Shown: positions 1 to 5,357, counted from the first letter of the stretch. The stretch is 7,153 nt of DNA from Nitrosarchaeum sp. (GCA_009697485.1 SICY01000038.1:1-7153), one strand, 5' to 3'. The notes: generated by a model from the letters alone, not told the origin. Numbers and translations: made by a program.

Positions 1-247
1 TAAGCACTATTGGAAATTGAAAGTGTTCTTTTAGTCTAGAGCATTGATCAAAAAGCCTACCATCAAAAACAGAAGACATCAAATCACGAATACTTTTACG
101 CTCTACAACAGTTTCAGGTGCAACAATATAATCACCGACAGGTAATGTTTTCATTTCAATATTAAGCCCGACAGATTTTAGCAGATCAGGAATTCCACTT
201 TTACGTTCCCGTTCATCTATAATAATTCGTAAATTTTCTAATTTCAC
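1..247 (-). CDS. xpf: XPF/ERCC4-type structure-specific endonuclease, N-terminal part (cut by window edge)
   Basis: This is the first 82 codons of a leftward gene that runs off the window at base 1. The translation is a canonical ERCC4 nuclease domain: an N-terminal IIIDERE strand (residues 8-14), LPVGDYIV (35-42), then ERKSIRD (49-55) and FDGRLFDQ (61-68). G38-D39 with E49-R50-K51 and D55 is the metal-binding GDx(n)ERKx3D active site, which looks intact. Family members cut 3'-flap, fork and bubble DNA in repair, usually as homodimers with C-terminal HhH domains and often bound to PCNA. The nuclease domain sits at the very N-terminus and in-frame stops (TGA, TAA) lie at about 293-298, so this is the short crenarchaeal-type XPF and not a Hef helicase-nuclease fusion. 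I chose GTG at 247. A TTG directly before it (248-250) is the alternative, and neither has a Shine-Dalgarno. It follows prefoldin beta after about 50 bases on the same strand. Confidence 0.9.
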   Translation of the reverse strand, partial: MKLENLRIIIDERERKSGIPDLLKSVGLNIEMKTLPVGDYIVAPETVVERKSIRDLMSSVFDGRLFDQCSRLKEHFQFPIVL

Positions 248-269
248 CAAATGTAATTTTGTTAATTTG

Positions 270-277
270 TTAATATC
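270..277 (-). promoter_or_regulatory. Possible TATA box for the XPF-type nuclease gene
   Basis: On the minus strand this reads GATATTAA, preceded by an A-rich stretch. Its centre lies about 26 bases before the GTG start at 247, the usual archaeal TATA-to-start-site distance. That would place transcription initiation on or beside the start codon (leaderless mRNA), in keeping with the absence of a ribosome binding site. AT-rich DNA gives such matches by chance, so this is a candidate only. Confidence 0.4.
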
Positions 278-300
278 TTTTTGAAATCTCAGTTATCAGG

Positions 301-705
301 CTATTTTCTGGGATTATCATCAGGTGGTGGTTTTGACATTTGAGTGCCTCCTGACGGTGGACCTCGCATCATTTCGGTGATTTTTGCTTCTTGCTCTTTG
401 AGAGATTCTTTAATTCTAGATTCTTGTTTTTCAAGAACAGTTGCACGTGTTTTTGCCATCTCTTTTCGTTCTTCTAATTCATCAATTAGTGCTTGTTTAG
501 TAGATTTTATCAAAATTGAACCAGCATGTTTGTATACATTATCATCATCTGCTGCTTTTTTTAATTCCTCAAGAGCTTTTTCAGTTTCGATGTTTTCCAT
601 CTCAAGATGTTGTTTTTGGGTCATTATTGATTGAAGGTTTTGTTGAGATTGTTGCATTTTCATGAGCTGTTCTTGAAGCCAAGGAGGCATTTGTCCTGCT
701 GACAT
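301..705 (-). CDS. pfdB: Prefoldin subunit beta
   Basis: The 134-residue protein is the beta subunit of the hexameric alpha2-beta4 prefoldin chaperone, which holds unfolded cytosolic proteins in a jellyfish-like cavity and passes them to the thermosome. It shows the expected architecture: an N-terminal coiled-coil helix rich in Gln, Leu and Met (about 8-52), the beta-hairpin signature NVYKHAGSILIK (56-67), and a C-terminal coiled coil (about 70-113) rich in Lys and Glu. The family is usually about 115-125 residues. The extra length is a Pro/Gly-rich tail (about 114-134) ending in DDNPRK. The chosen ATG gives a short natural N-terminus; ATG at residue 6 is an alternative. It follows pcc1 after 24 bases without a clear Shine-Dalgarno. 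Prefoldin beta commonly closes the archaeal exosome superoperon, which supports the assignment. Confidence 0.93.
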   Translation of the reverse strand: MSAGQMPPWLQEQLMKMQQSQQNLQSIMTQKQHLEMENIETEKALEELKKAADDDNVYKHAGSILIKSTKQALIDELEERKEMAKTRATVLEKQESRIKESLKEQEAKITEMMRGPPSGGTQMSKPPPDDNPRK

Positions 706-728
706 GTTAATACAATGTCTGTGATTTC

Positions 729-736
729 ATTATATC
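729..736 (-). promoter_or_regulatory. Possible internal TATA box for prefoldin beta
   Basis: On the minus strand this reads GATATAAT within AAAGATATAATG and overlaps the last codons and stop of pcc1. Its centre is 27-28 bases before the prefoldin ATG at 705, the spacing of a leaderless archaeal promoter. The same AAAGATAT(A/T)A block recurs at the same distance before the next gene (270-277). Both preceding gaps lack a Shine-Dalgarno, which fits leaderless initiation. It remains inferred. Confidence 0.42.
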
Positions 737-972
737 TTTACCGATTCAATTGAATCGTAACTTGCCTGAATTAATCTTAAAGTTGAATTAAGATTTGCTC
801 GTAAGTGTGGAATATGATCAGATTCTATTAAAATGGTAATTTTTTCATTTAATGCCATGTGGGTTTTTGTGGGATTTTCTGGATAAAATTCATTATCAGT
901 ATTTATAGAATCAAAAATCGCTTTTGTTTTCTCTTTTGCATCAATAGTGATTTTTGCATTAAAGCTTGACAT
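730..972 (-). CDS. pcc1: KEOPS complex subunit Pcc1
   Basis: The 80-residue protein is the small dimerising subunit of KEOPS (Kae1-Bud32-Cgi121-Pcc1), which transfers the threonylcarbamoyl group to A37 of ANN-decoding tRNAs (t6A). Pcc1 bridges two Kae1 units and helps bind tRNA. The C-terminal signature HLRANLNSTLRLIQASYDSI (positions 56-75) is diagnostic, and the N-terminal half carries the beta-strand pattern FNAKITIDA followed by a helix. I chose the second of two tandem ATGs (972; the first is at 975). The open frame extends upstream to 1056, but there it only re-reads rpl37ae in another frame, and the family is about 75-90 residues long. The start lies inside rpl37ae, giving a 14-base overlap and implying translational coupling. 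Only a weak GGAA precedes it. Confidence 0.88.
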   Translation of the reverse strand: MSSFNAKITIDAKEKTKAIFDSINTDNEFYPENPTKTHMALNEKITILIESDHIPHLRANLNSTLRLIQASYDSIESVKI

Positions 973-1168
973 CATATGCTGTTCCAGCAACTTTGAAACT
1001 ACATTTCTTACAAGACCAAATACCAACTGCATCTCGATTAAACTGTTGAGAACCACATTCAGGGCAAGTTCTCTTTTCTTTTAGTTGAAAGTGAATTTTG
1101 GCATATTGTTTTCTAATTTTGATACCATATCTGGCACCTAATCCTTTTAGTGATTTTTGCTTTGCCAA
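959..1168 (-). CDS. rpl37ae: 50S ribosomal protein L37Ae (eL43)
   Basis: This 69-residue large-subunit protein binds 23S rRNA through a C4 zinc ribbon. Cysteines C35 and C38 (CPEC) and C53 and C56 (CKKC) are all present with the family spacing, preceded by the basic N-terminus with GLGARYGIKIRK (9-20). The start codon is TTG at 1168, set by a strong Shine-Dalgarno GGAGGG seven bases upstream inside the end of rrp42. The rrp42 stop lies one base before this start. The gene sits between rrp42 and pcc1, its normal place in archaeal exosome operons. The gene for RNA polymerase subunit P, which often follows it elsewhere, is absent because pcc1 overlaps its 3' end. Confidence 0.95.
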   Translation of the reverse strand: MAKQKSLKGLGARYGIKIRKQYAKIHFQLKEKRTCPECGSQQFNRDAVGIWSCKKCSFKVAGTAYDVKL

Positions 1169-1169
1169 T

Positions 1170-1988
1170 TTATTGCCCTCCTTCCTTTGCTTGTTTTAAC
1201 TTTTCTCTTATTTTTGAGCCTACTTTAACAGATATCTCACCACATTTGATTACCTCATCAAATGTAAATCCACCAGTTCCTCCTTTTTGCAAAGCACAAA
1301 TGTTTCCATTAGAATCAGTAGTGATTGTAATTCTTGCATCCATGCTATCCCATTCATCACCATTTGGATCAACAATTATGTAATTTCCAATTTTGCCCAT
1401 AGTGACAGAGACAGGAATAGTAGTAGTTGGAACATTTGATTCTCCACCTTCAACTAAAGTTGGCACATCATCTTTTATTTCCCATTTTGGCATTTTGGAA
1501 GAGAGAATTGCAGCTGTCGCAGCATAAGCACATGTATCAAACAAATTTCCATCATAATCAACTACAACATTATCAGCAAAAACTCCAACGACAGATTTAT
1601 TTTTTGCAATTACTAGTTGAGACAAATCAATCATGTGACTTTCTCTTATACCTCTATCAACTACTCTTGCCAATTCAATAACATCAGGTCCAGGAGGGCC
1701 AGTTTCAACACTTGGATGAGAAAATGGTAAAAGCTCAGCAGTACAAATGAAGATACCTTTGTCACCCATATCTGGAAAAGGTCTATCTGGTTGAATTTTA
1801 ACGCCGCAAACTACTTCACTGTCACCTAATCTAACGCGTGCAGAACCATTTGCTTTTGGAATTGCATTTATTTCAATCATTAATTTTCGTGGTTCGTCTA
1901 GTGCTCTTCCATCAACTCTTTTTCCTTGTTCTAATAATTCAAGAATTTGAGATTTCTTTAGCTCATCAATTACAGAAGTAGATGTCAT
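1170..1988 (-). CDS. rrp42: Exosome complex RNase PH-like subunit Rrp42
   Basis: The 272-residue protein is the inactive RNase PH-fold partner that alternates with Rrp41 in the hexameric ring of the archaeal exosome, helping bind RNA and position phosphate. It begins with a helical N-terminal extension (about 5-22), then VDGR (25-28), the LGDSEVVCGV strand region (55-63), GPPGPDVIELARVVDRGIRE (97-116) with basic residues R108, R112 and R116, and the second subdomain with DPNGDEWDSMDARITIT (207-223). The catalytic Asp pair of Rrp41 is not present in this last segment, as is usual for Rrp42, so the absence is not a lesion. Length matches the family (about 260-275). ATG at 1988 directly follows the rrp41 stop (TAA then ATG) with GGAG eight bases upstream, so translation is coupled. 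Confidence 0.96.
   Translation of the reverse strand: MTSTSVIDELKKSQILELLEQGKRVDGRALDEPRKLMIEINAIPKANGSARVRLGDSEVVCGVKIQPDRPFPDMGDKGIFICTAELLPFSHPSVETGPPGPDVIELARVVDRGIRESHMIDLSQLVIAKNKSVVGVFADNVVVDYDGNLFDTCAYAATAAILSSKMPKWEIKDDVPTLVEGGESNVPTTTIPVSVTMGKIGNYIIVDPNGDEWDSMDARITITTDSNGNICALQKGGTGGFTFDEVIKCGEISVKVGSKIREKLKQAKEGGQ
1176..1181 (-). promoter_or_regulatory. Shine-Dalgarno GGAGGG for rpl37ae
   Basis: This is the strongest ribosome binding site seen in the window. It lies seven bases before a weak TTG start and supports that start choice. It is embedded in the last codons of rrp42 and there encodes the Gly-Gly of the Rrp42 C-terminus. Confidence 0.8.
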
Positions 1989-2723
1989 TTACTTTTCTCC
2001 GTTTCCAAAATATTTTTCAGTTAATGCTTTCTTTTGTAATTCATAAACAATTTTACAACCATGAATTCCTGTCTCCACACATTTCTTGTATTCTGCAGGA
2101 GTTAGTATACCATCTAATTGGAGTAGTGTGATTTTTTCAAGACTGGGCATGTAGCCAATAGGCATATCTGCTTGTCCTGCTTGGTCTTCTTCATTATTAA
2201 CATCAAGAATAATTGTATCTGCGGCTTTACCTGCAGCACATGCTGCTACCATATCTCTCATGGGAATTCCAGCATCTGCCAAAGCTACAGATGCAGCAGA
2301 AAGGGCAGCACATCGAGTGCCACCGTCAGCTTGAAGAACTTCAATATATACATCAACTGCAGTTCTTGGAAATTTGTCTAACATTACTGCTGGCTCTAAT
2401 GCCTCTTTGATAACTTTGGAAATTTCAATTTCTCTTCTAGATGGTGCAGGATTTTTTCTCTCAGTTACAGAAAATGGCTCCATATGATATCTAACTCGTA
2501 AAATACCAGTATCTGTATTGGACATGTGTTTTGGATGTACATCTCGTGGACCAAATACTCCAACTAGAATTTTGTTATCGCCAAATTCAATGTATGCCGA
2601 GCCATCAGCATTTTTTAATCCTCCAGCTTTAATCATAATTCGTCTTGGTTCATCAACTTTTCTACCATCACAACGAATTCCATTTTCATCTAGTAACACT
2701 AGTGTTGTATCTCTTCCGCCCAT
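1989..2723 (-). CDS. rrp41: Exosome complex catalytic exoribonuclease Rrp41
   Basis: This 244-residue protein is the catalytic subunit of the exosome ring. It degrades RNA 3' to 5' by phosphorolysis, releasing nucleoside diphosphates, and can add A-rich tails in reverse. The RNase PH fold is evident: CDGR (18-21), GSAYIEFGDNKILVGVFGPR (41-60), the RNA-binding basic pair in APSRREIE (93-100; R96, R97), the phosphate-binding loop GGTRCA (134-139), and EEDQAGQADMP (178-188) with D180 and D186 as the expected catalytic/metal acids. All active-site residues look intact, which distinguishes it from Rrp42. The start ATG overlaps the rrp4 stop by one base (TAATG). No good Shine-Dalgarno precedes it, so reinitiation by terminating ribosomes is likely. 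Confidence 0.97.
   Translation of the reverse strand: MGGRDTTLVLLDENGIRCDGRKVDEPRRIMIKAGGLKNADGSAYIEFGDNKILVGVFGPRDVHPKHMSNTDTGILRVRYHMEPFSVTERKNPAPSRREIEISKVIKEALEPAVMLDKFPRTAVDVYIEVLQADGGTRCAALSAASVALADAGIPMRDMVAACAAGKAADTIILDVNNEEDQAGQADMPIGYMPSLEKITLLQLDGILTPAEYKKCVETGIHGCKIVYELQKKALTEKYFGNGEK
1997..2000 (-). promoter_or_regulatory. Shine-Dalgarno GGAG for rrp42
   Basis: GGAG lies within the 3' end of rrp41, eight bases before the rrp42 ATG. It supports the start at 1988 and reinitiation directly after the rrp41 stop. Confidence 0.65.
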
Positions 2724-3403
2724 TATGATTCATCTTTTGATTCTAACATTTCTTTCACTTGGTCAGTTAAATTAGCAATATGTGCCTTTTCGTCTACCAT
2801 TTGTATTGCCTTTTTAGCCTTTAATAATCCCTCGGGAGTTTCACATGAGACTACGACCCAACCATTTTGACCAATTGTAATAGCAGCACCAGTAGCCATT
2901 TCAATTGTTTGAATCATAGTTCCTCTTTTTCCAATCAGGCGTGGAACTTTGCTAGGTGAAATTTTGACTAGATGTCCAGAATCAATCTTACCAAGATCTC
3001 TATCAGCTATTGTAACAAGTGGATCTCTAGTTCTATCAAAATTAGCAATTCTAGCTGCAACAAGATCACCTGATTTTAGCTTTGATGAGAGTTCATCTGC
3101 ATGTGCAGAAAAATCTCTTCCAAAAACATCCTGTGCAGGTAAAAATCCCACATAACATGAATTGATATCTAATTCCCAAGATAATGATGTGTGAGAGACG
3201 ACTTTGCCAATTACAAGGTCATCGATTTTTGGGATATATTTTCCAGTTAGCGGTATTACTTTAATGGAATCATCGTAAATTTCTGAAATTCCTATAGCAG
3301 TAGAAATGATTTTGTTGCCATCGAGGATTACGTTTTGTTCAGGTCTGTAAGGGCCCGTTGTAATTACATCGCCAGGGATAACATATTTTCTTTTGTTCTC
3401 CAT
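2723..3403 (-). CDS. rrp4: Exosome complex RNA-binding cap protein Rrp4
   Basis: The 226-residue protein is a cap subunit of the exosome. Three copies, alone or mixed with Csl4, sit on the Rrp41-Rrp42 ring and steer RNA into the pore. Three domains can be read: the N-terminal domain (about 6-55, starting YVIPGDVITTG), an S1 domain (about 60-135, with GKVVSHTSLSWELDINS and GFLPAQDVFGRD), and a KH domain (about 145-205) with the nucleic-acid-binding loop LIGKRG (156-161). The Lys/Glu-rich C-terminus is usual. ATG at 3403 overlaps the SBDS stop by one base (TAATG) and is preceded by GAGGT with a nine-base spacer (3413-3417), so it is coupled to SBDS. No gene for the other cap protein, Csl4, is in the window. 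Confidence 0.96.
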   Translation of the reverse strand: MENKRKYVIPGDVITTGPYRPEQNVILDGNKIISTAIGISEIYDDSIKVIPLTGKYIPKIDDLVIGKVVSHTSLSWELDINSCYVGFLPAQDVFGRDFSAHADELSSKLKSGDLVAARIANFDRTRDPLVTIADRDLGKIDSGHLVKISPSKVPRLIGKRGTMIQTIEMATGAAITIGQNGWVVVSCETPEGLLKAKKAIQMVDEKAHIANLTDQVKEMLESKDES

Positions 3404-4089
3404 TACTTCATAACCTCAACTGTAGCAGAACCTTTTGTTATAGAACCTAGTCTATCAAGCACGTTTGGCCTTGCTCCAGCGGGTATTTCAAGTATTGCTT
3501 TTAAGGAACCATTATTTTGCCATTCTTCCTTTTTTAGAAATCCTACAGATTTCAAAACAGCATAAGATTGAGATGCATATTGTGCAGGGATAGTTATTTC
3601 AAGATCAAGGTTTTCAGATTTCAAAGGTATGATAGAACGCAATTTTTCTACAATATCTTTTACTTGCTCATCTACATTTTTTTGTGGTTCTATTGTGATT
3701 TTTCCATCCTTTAATGCTTGTTCAATTCTCAGTGGAGGATGAGGTAAGTGTGTTCTAGGATCAACGTAAGTCTTGGCAATAAATGAAACAATTTGTTTTC
3801 TTTTTTCATCAAGCATCTTACGTCTTTGATCAGTAGTAAGATTCAGATCACCTTTTCTAAGCATTATCTCAGCAATCTCATTGACATCTTCAGTTTTGAA
3901 AGCCTTGAGTAGTTTTTCTGTTGATGGTTTAGTGCCTTTACCAGAGTCAGTGTATATCTCATCAGAAATCAAGATTGTAGAAATATCTTTTTTCTTTCCC
4001 AGTTTGAAATCTAGTGCTGGGTCAGGCTTTACCAAAATCTCAAATTTTTCGCCTTCGTAGGAATATCTAACTACAGTTACATCGACCAT
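3403..4089 (-). CDS. sbds: Ribosome maturation protein SBDS (SDO1 homologue)
   Basis: The 228-residue protein is the archaeal orthologue of SBDS/Sdo1, which binds the large ribosomal subunit and, with an EF-2-type GTPase, promotes removal of anti-association factor IF6. All three domains are present at normal length: the FYSH domain (about 1-88, opening with VDVTVVRYSYEGEKFEILV), a three-helix domain (about 89-160) with the family signature YVDPRTHLPHPPLRIEQAL (108-126), and a ferredoxin-like domain (about 160-228) ending in GSATVEVMK. It heads the exosome operon, as in many archaea, linking rRNA processing with subunit maturation. A TATA-like element lies 30 bases before the ATG and there is no Shine-Dalgarno, so the mRNA probably has a leader of only a few bases. 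Confidence 0.96.
   Translation of the reverse strand: MVDVTVVRYSYEGEKFEILVKPDPALDFKLGKKKDISTILISDEIYTDSGKGTKPSTEKLLKAFKTEDVNEIAEIMLRKGDLNLTTDQRRKMLDEKRKQIVSFIAKTYVDPRTHLPHPPLRIEQALKDGKITIEPQKNVDEQVKDIVEKLRSIIPLKSENLDLEITIPAQYASQSYAVLKSVGFLKKEEWQNNGSLKAILEIPAGARPNVLDRLGSITKGSATVEVMK
3413..3417 (-). promoter_or_regulatory. Shine-Dalgarno GAGGT for rrp4
   Basis: GAGGT lies in the last codons of the SBDS gene, nine bases before the rrp4 ATG. It supports the start at 3403. Confidence 0.6.
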
Positions 4090-4115
4090 TTCTGAAATAT
4101 TGTATGATAATTTGG

Positions 4116-4127
4116 TATTTATCTATA
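4116..4127 (-). promoter_or_regulatory. Probable promoter (TATA box) of the SBDS-exosome operon
   Basis: The minus strand reads TATAGATAAATA here. The core GATAAATA is centred about 30 bases before the SBDS ATG at 4089, so transcription should begin about 3 bases upstream of it. It is the only plausible promoter in the 48-base gap and comes directly after a poly-T run that would end the preceding transcript. Confidence 0.6.
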
Positions 4128-4130
4128 CGC

Positions 4131-4137
4131 AAAAAAA
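4131..4137 (-). terminator. Poly-T terminator after the DUF6659-like gene
   Basis: Seven consecutive T residues on the minus strand begin directly after the TAA stop of the upstream gene (4138-4140). Archaeal RNA polymerase terminates at such runs without needing a hairpin, and none is visible. It separates the small gene from the SBDS operon. The SBDS TATA element starts only four bases further on. Confidence 0.55.
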
Positions 4138-4500
4138 TTAGTCTTGATTTTTGTAATAGAGTTTGATAATTTTATCTACCACTACATCTGTGTCGACATC
4201 TTTTGCGGTGCTTACAAGAAGTAAATGGTCATCCCCCAGATAAAGGGAAAAGCGCTTAACCAAGTCATATTCAGCCAAGGTGTATTTTGTTTTGCCAAGC
4301 CACTTTGACATTTCTTTACGTGCCTTCCAATCAATAATAGAAAGAGTGACTAATTCATTTTCCTTATGCTCTGAAAGCAGGCTAGTCAAGCCCTCACGCA
4401 TACCACCTCCAACACGAACAGCCCATTGATCATAAACGGTAGCAAATCGGATTTTAGGATTAGATTCTAAAATTTGTGAACAGAATTTTTCATAATCCAA
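4138..4500 (-). CDS. Small conserved thaumarchaeal protein, DUF6659-like, function unknown
   Basis: The 120-residue soluble protein has no signal peptide or membrane segment. From memory of thaumarchaeal proteomes, the pattern KIRFATVYDQW (16-26), GGGMREGLTSLL (31-42), then KYTLAEYDLVKRFSLYL (72-88) and LLLVST (93-98) resembles DUF6659, a family expanded in ammonia-oxidising archaea. The order of an N-terminal helix, strands, a GGMREG turn, a long helix and a final strand pair is reminiscent of small alpha/beta sensor or roadblock-like folds, but this is only a guess and no catalytic motif is visible. It is encoded on the same strand as the SBDS operon but is set off from it by a poly-T run and a separate promoter. 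The start is an ATG without a Shine-Dalgarno. Nothing else in the window suggests its role. Confidence 0.75.
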   Translation of the reverse strand: MDYEKFCSQILESNPKIRFATVYDQWAVRVGGGMREGLTSLLSEHKENELVTLSIIDWKARKEMSKWLGKTKYTLAEYDLVKRFSLYLGDDHLLLVSTAKDVDTDVVVDKIIKLYYKNQD

Positions 4501-4653
4501 TGATTATTCTATGCATTTATGATTATTAGAGTTTTATTTGATTTTAGGAAAACAAAGAGTGTTAGAAAATTAAAAAAAGTTAGGATGTTGAGAATTACAA
4601 GATTATGCCTAAAATGAGCTTGATTATGTAACGCTAAAACTTTAAGATCTATA

Positions 4654-4677
4654 CATAAAACTAGCTAGATTTTTATG
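4654..4677. repeat. Imperfect inverted repeat at the rpoD promoter
   Basis: The left arm CATAAAACTAG (4654-4664) is matched by CTAG-AT-TTTTATG (4665-4677), its reverse complement with two extra bases; the centre is the palindrome CTAGCTAG. The right arm contains TTTTATG about 30 bases before the rpoD TTG and probably doubles as its TATA box. It could be a dimeric regulator site or a chance symmetry in AT-rich DNA. Confidence 0.45.
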
Positions 4678-4678
4678 T
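4671..4678 (+). promoter_or_regulatory. Probable TATA box of rpoD
   Basis: TTTTATGT is centred about 30 bases before the TTG start of rpoD. An in-frame stop (TAA, 4699-4701) lies one codon before that start, so the mRNA leader would be only a few bases. A second candidate, CTATACATAAAA at 4649-4660, would give a leader of about 20-25 bases. Confidence 0.45.
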
Positions 4679-4704
4679 GGACTTTGGAAATTTTCTTCTA
4701 AGAT

Positions 4705-5343
4705 TTGTCTTCTTTAGAGGTAATTAACAAGGATAATCAAAAAATGTCAGTAAAGCTAAAAGGCGTTCCATTACAATATGCAAATGCACTTAGACGTATC
4801 TGTCTAAATGGCGTCCCGATATTTGCTATAGATACGGTAGATATCATAGAAAATTCATCCGTATTACCAGATGAAGGTTTGGCACATAGACTAGGATTAA
4901 TACCAATTAAAACGGATTTATCAAGATTCAATGAGCCATCAAAATGTGATTGTCAAAGTGAGACAGGATGTTCTAATTGTAAAGTTATGTTAGTTCTAGA
5001 TTCAGGAGATTCAGACGTCACAAGAACAATATTATCAAATGACTTAACATCTGAGGATGATGCAGTAAAACCAATTTCAGATAAAATTCCAATTGTTCAG
5101 CTAGCAGCAGGACAAAGAATCAAAGTAGAATGTTATGCAAGACTTGGTCGCGGAACAGAACATGCAAAGTGGAATTCAGCAAACATTTCAGTTTTAACTG
5201 AAACCAATAAAGAAGATGAGAGAGTACTTACAATAGAATCAACAGGAGCATTAAAACCAGAACAAATAATTCTTGCAGGAGTAGATGAGCTAAGTAATAG
5301 ATTATCAGAGTTTAAAGAAATAATTGGCCAATTAAAAGAATAA
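4705..5343 (+). CDS. rpoD: DNA-directed RNA polymerase subunit D
   Basis: The 212-residue protein is the archaeal counterpart of Rpb3 and bacterial alpha. It pairs with subunit L, then N and P, to nucleate polymerase assembly. The alpha-like dimerisation signature is clear: LKGVPLQYANALRRICLNGVP (18-38), followed by VLPDEGLAHRLGLIPI (53-68), and later ARLGRGTEHAKWNSA (145-159). A four-cysteine loop CDCQSETGCSNC (C81, C83, C89, C92) resembles the zinc loop of Rpb3. The ferredoxin-like Fe-S domain that some archaeal D subunits insert after the HAKW motif is missing, making the protein short (others reach about 265). TTG at 4705 is the only start compatible with the full N-terminus, because a stop lies at 4699-4701. 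ATG at 4744 would remove the first strand. Confidence 0.96.
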   Translation: MSSLEVINKDNQKMSVKLKGVPLQYANALRRICLNGVPIFAIDTVDIIENSSVLPDEGLAHRLGLIPIKTDLSRFNEPSKCDCQSETGCSNCKVMLVLDSGDSDVTRTILSNDLTSEDDAVKPISDKIPIVQLAAGQRIKVECYARLGRGTEHAKWNSANISVLTETNKEDERVLTIESTGALKPEQIILAGVDELSNRLSEFKEIIGQLKE

Positions 5344-5357
5344 ACTAAGCATACACA

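Larger units (their letters stand above)
4501..4704. promoter_or_regulatory. Divergent intergenic region between the two gene groups
   Basis: These 204 AT-rich bases separate the leftward and rightward transcription units and must contain both promoters. For the leftward gene the candidates are weak: minus-strand CTAATAAT (4522-4529, centred about 26 bases before ATG) or AAATAAAA (4532-4539). For rpoD see the inverted repeat at 4654-4677. I found no tRNA-like cloverleaf, no convincing C/D box pair and no open frame of note in 4560-4640. Confidence 0.6.

Noticed and set aside
344..634. Rightward open frame opposite prefoldin beta
   Set aside because: It is antisense to a clear coiled-coil gene, has no family resemblance, and is explained by that gene's codon bias.
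973..1056. N-terminal extension of pcc1 to 108 residues
   Set aside because: The added 28 residues re-read rpl37ae in a different frame, do not fit the Pcc1 family length, and tandem ATGs at 970-975 give the normal protein.
1150..1681. Two rightward open frames opposite rrp42
   Set aside because: They lie entirely antisense to a strongly supported exosome subunit and have low-complexity His/Gln/Leu-rich translations typical of shadow frames.
1170..1988. Loss of catalytic acids in Rrp42 as a possible lesion
   Set aside because: Archaeal Rrp42 is normally the non-catalytic partner of Rrp41, so this is the family state.
2172..2775. Three rightward open frames opposite rrp41
   Set aside because: Antisense shadows: overlapping frames on a strand with no promoter or ribosome binding site, against an intact catalytic gene.
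4501..4704. tRNA, C/D box RNA or other small RNA gene in the divergent gap
   Set aside because: No cloverleaf, CCA end, paired C and D boxes or stable hairpin could be traced by eye; the region is adequately explained as divergent promoters.
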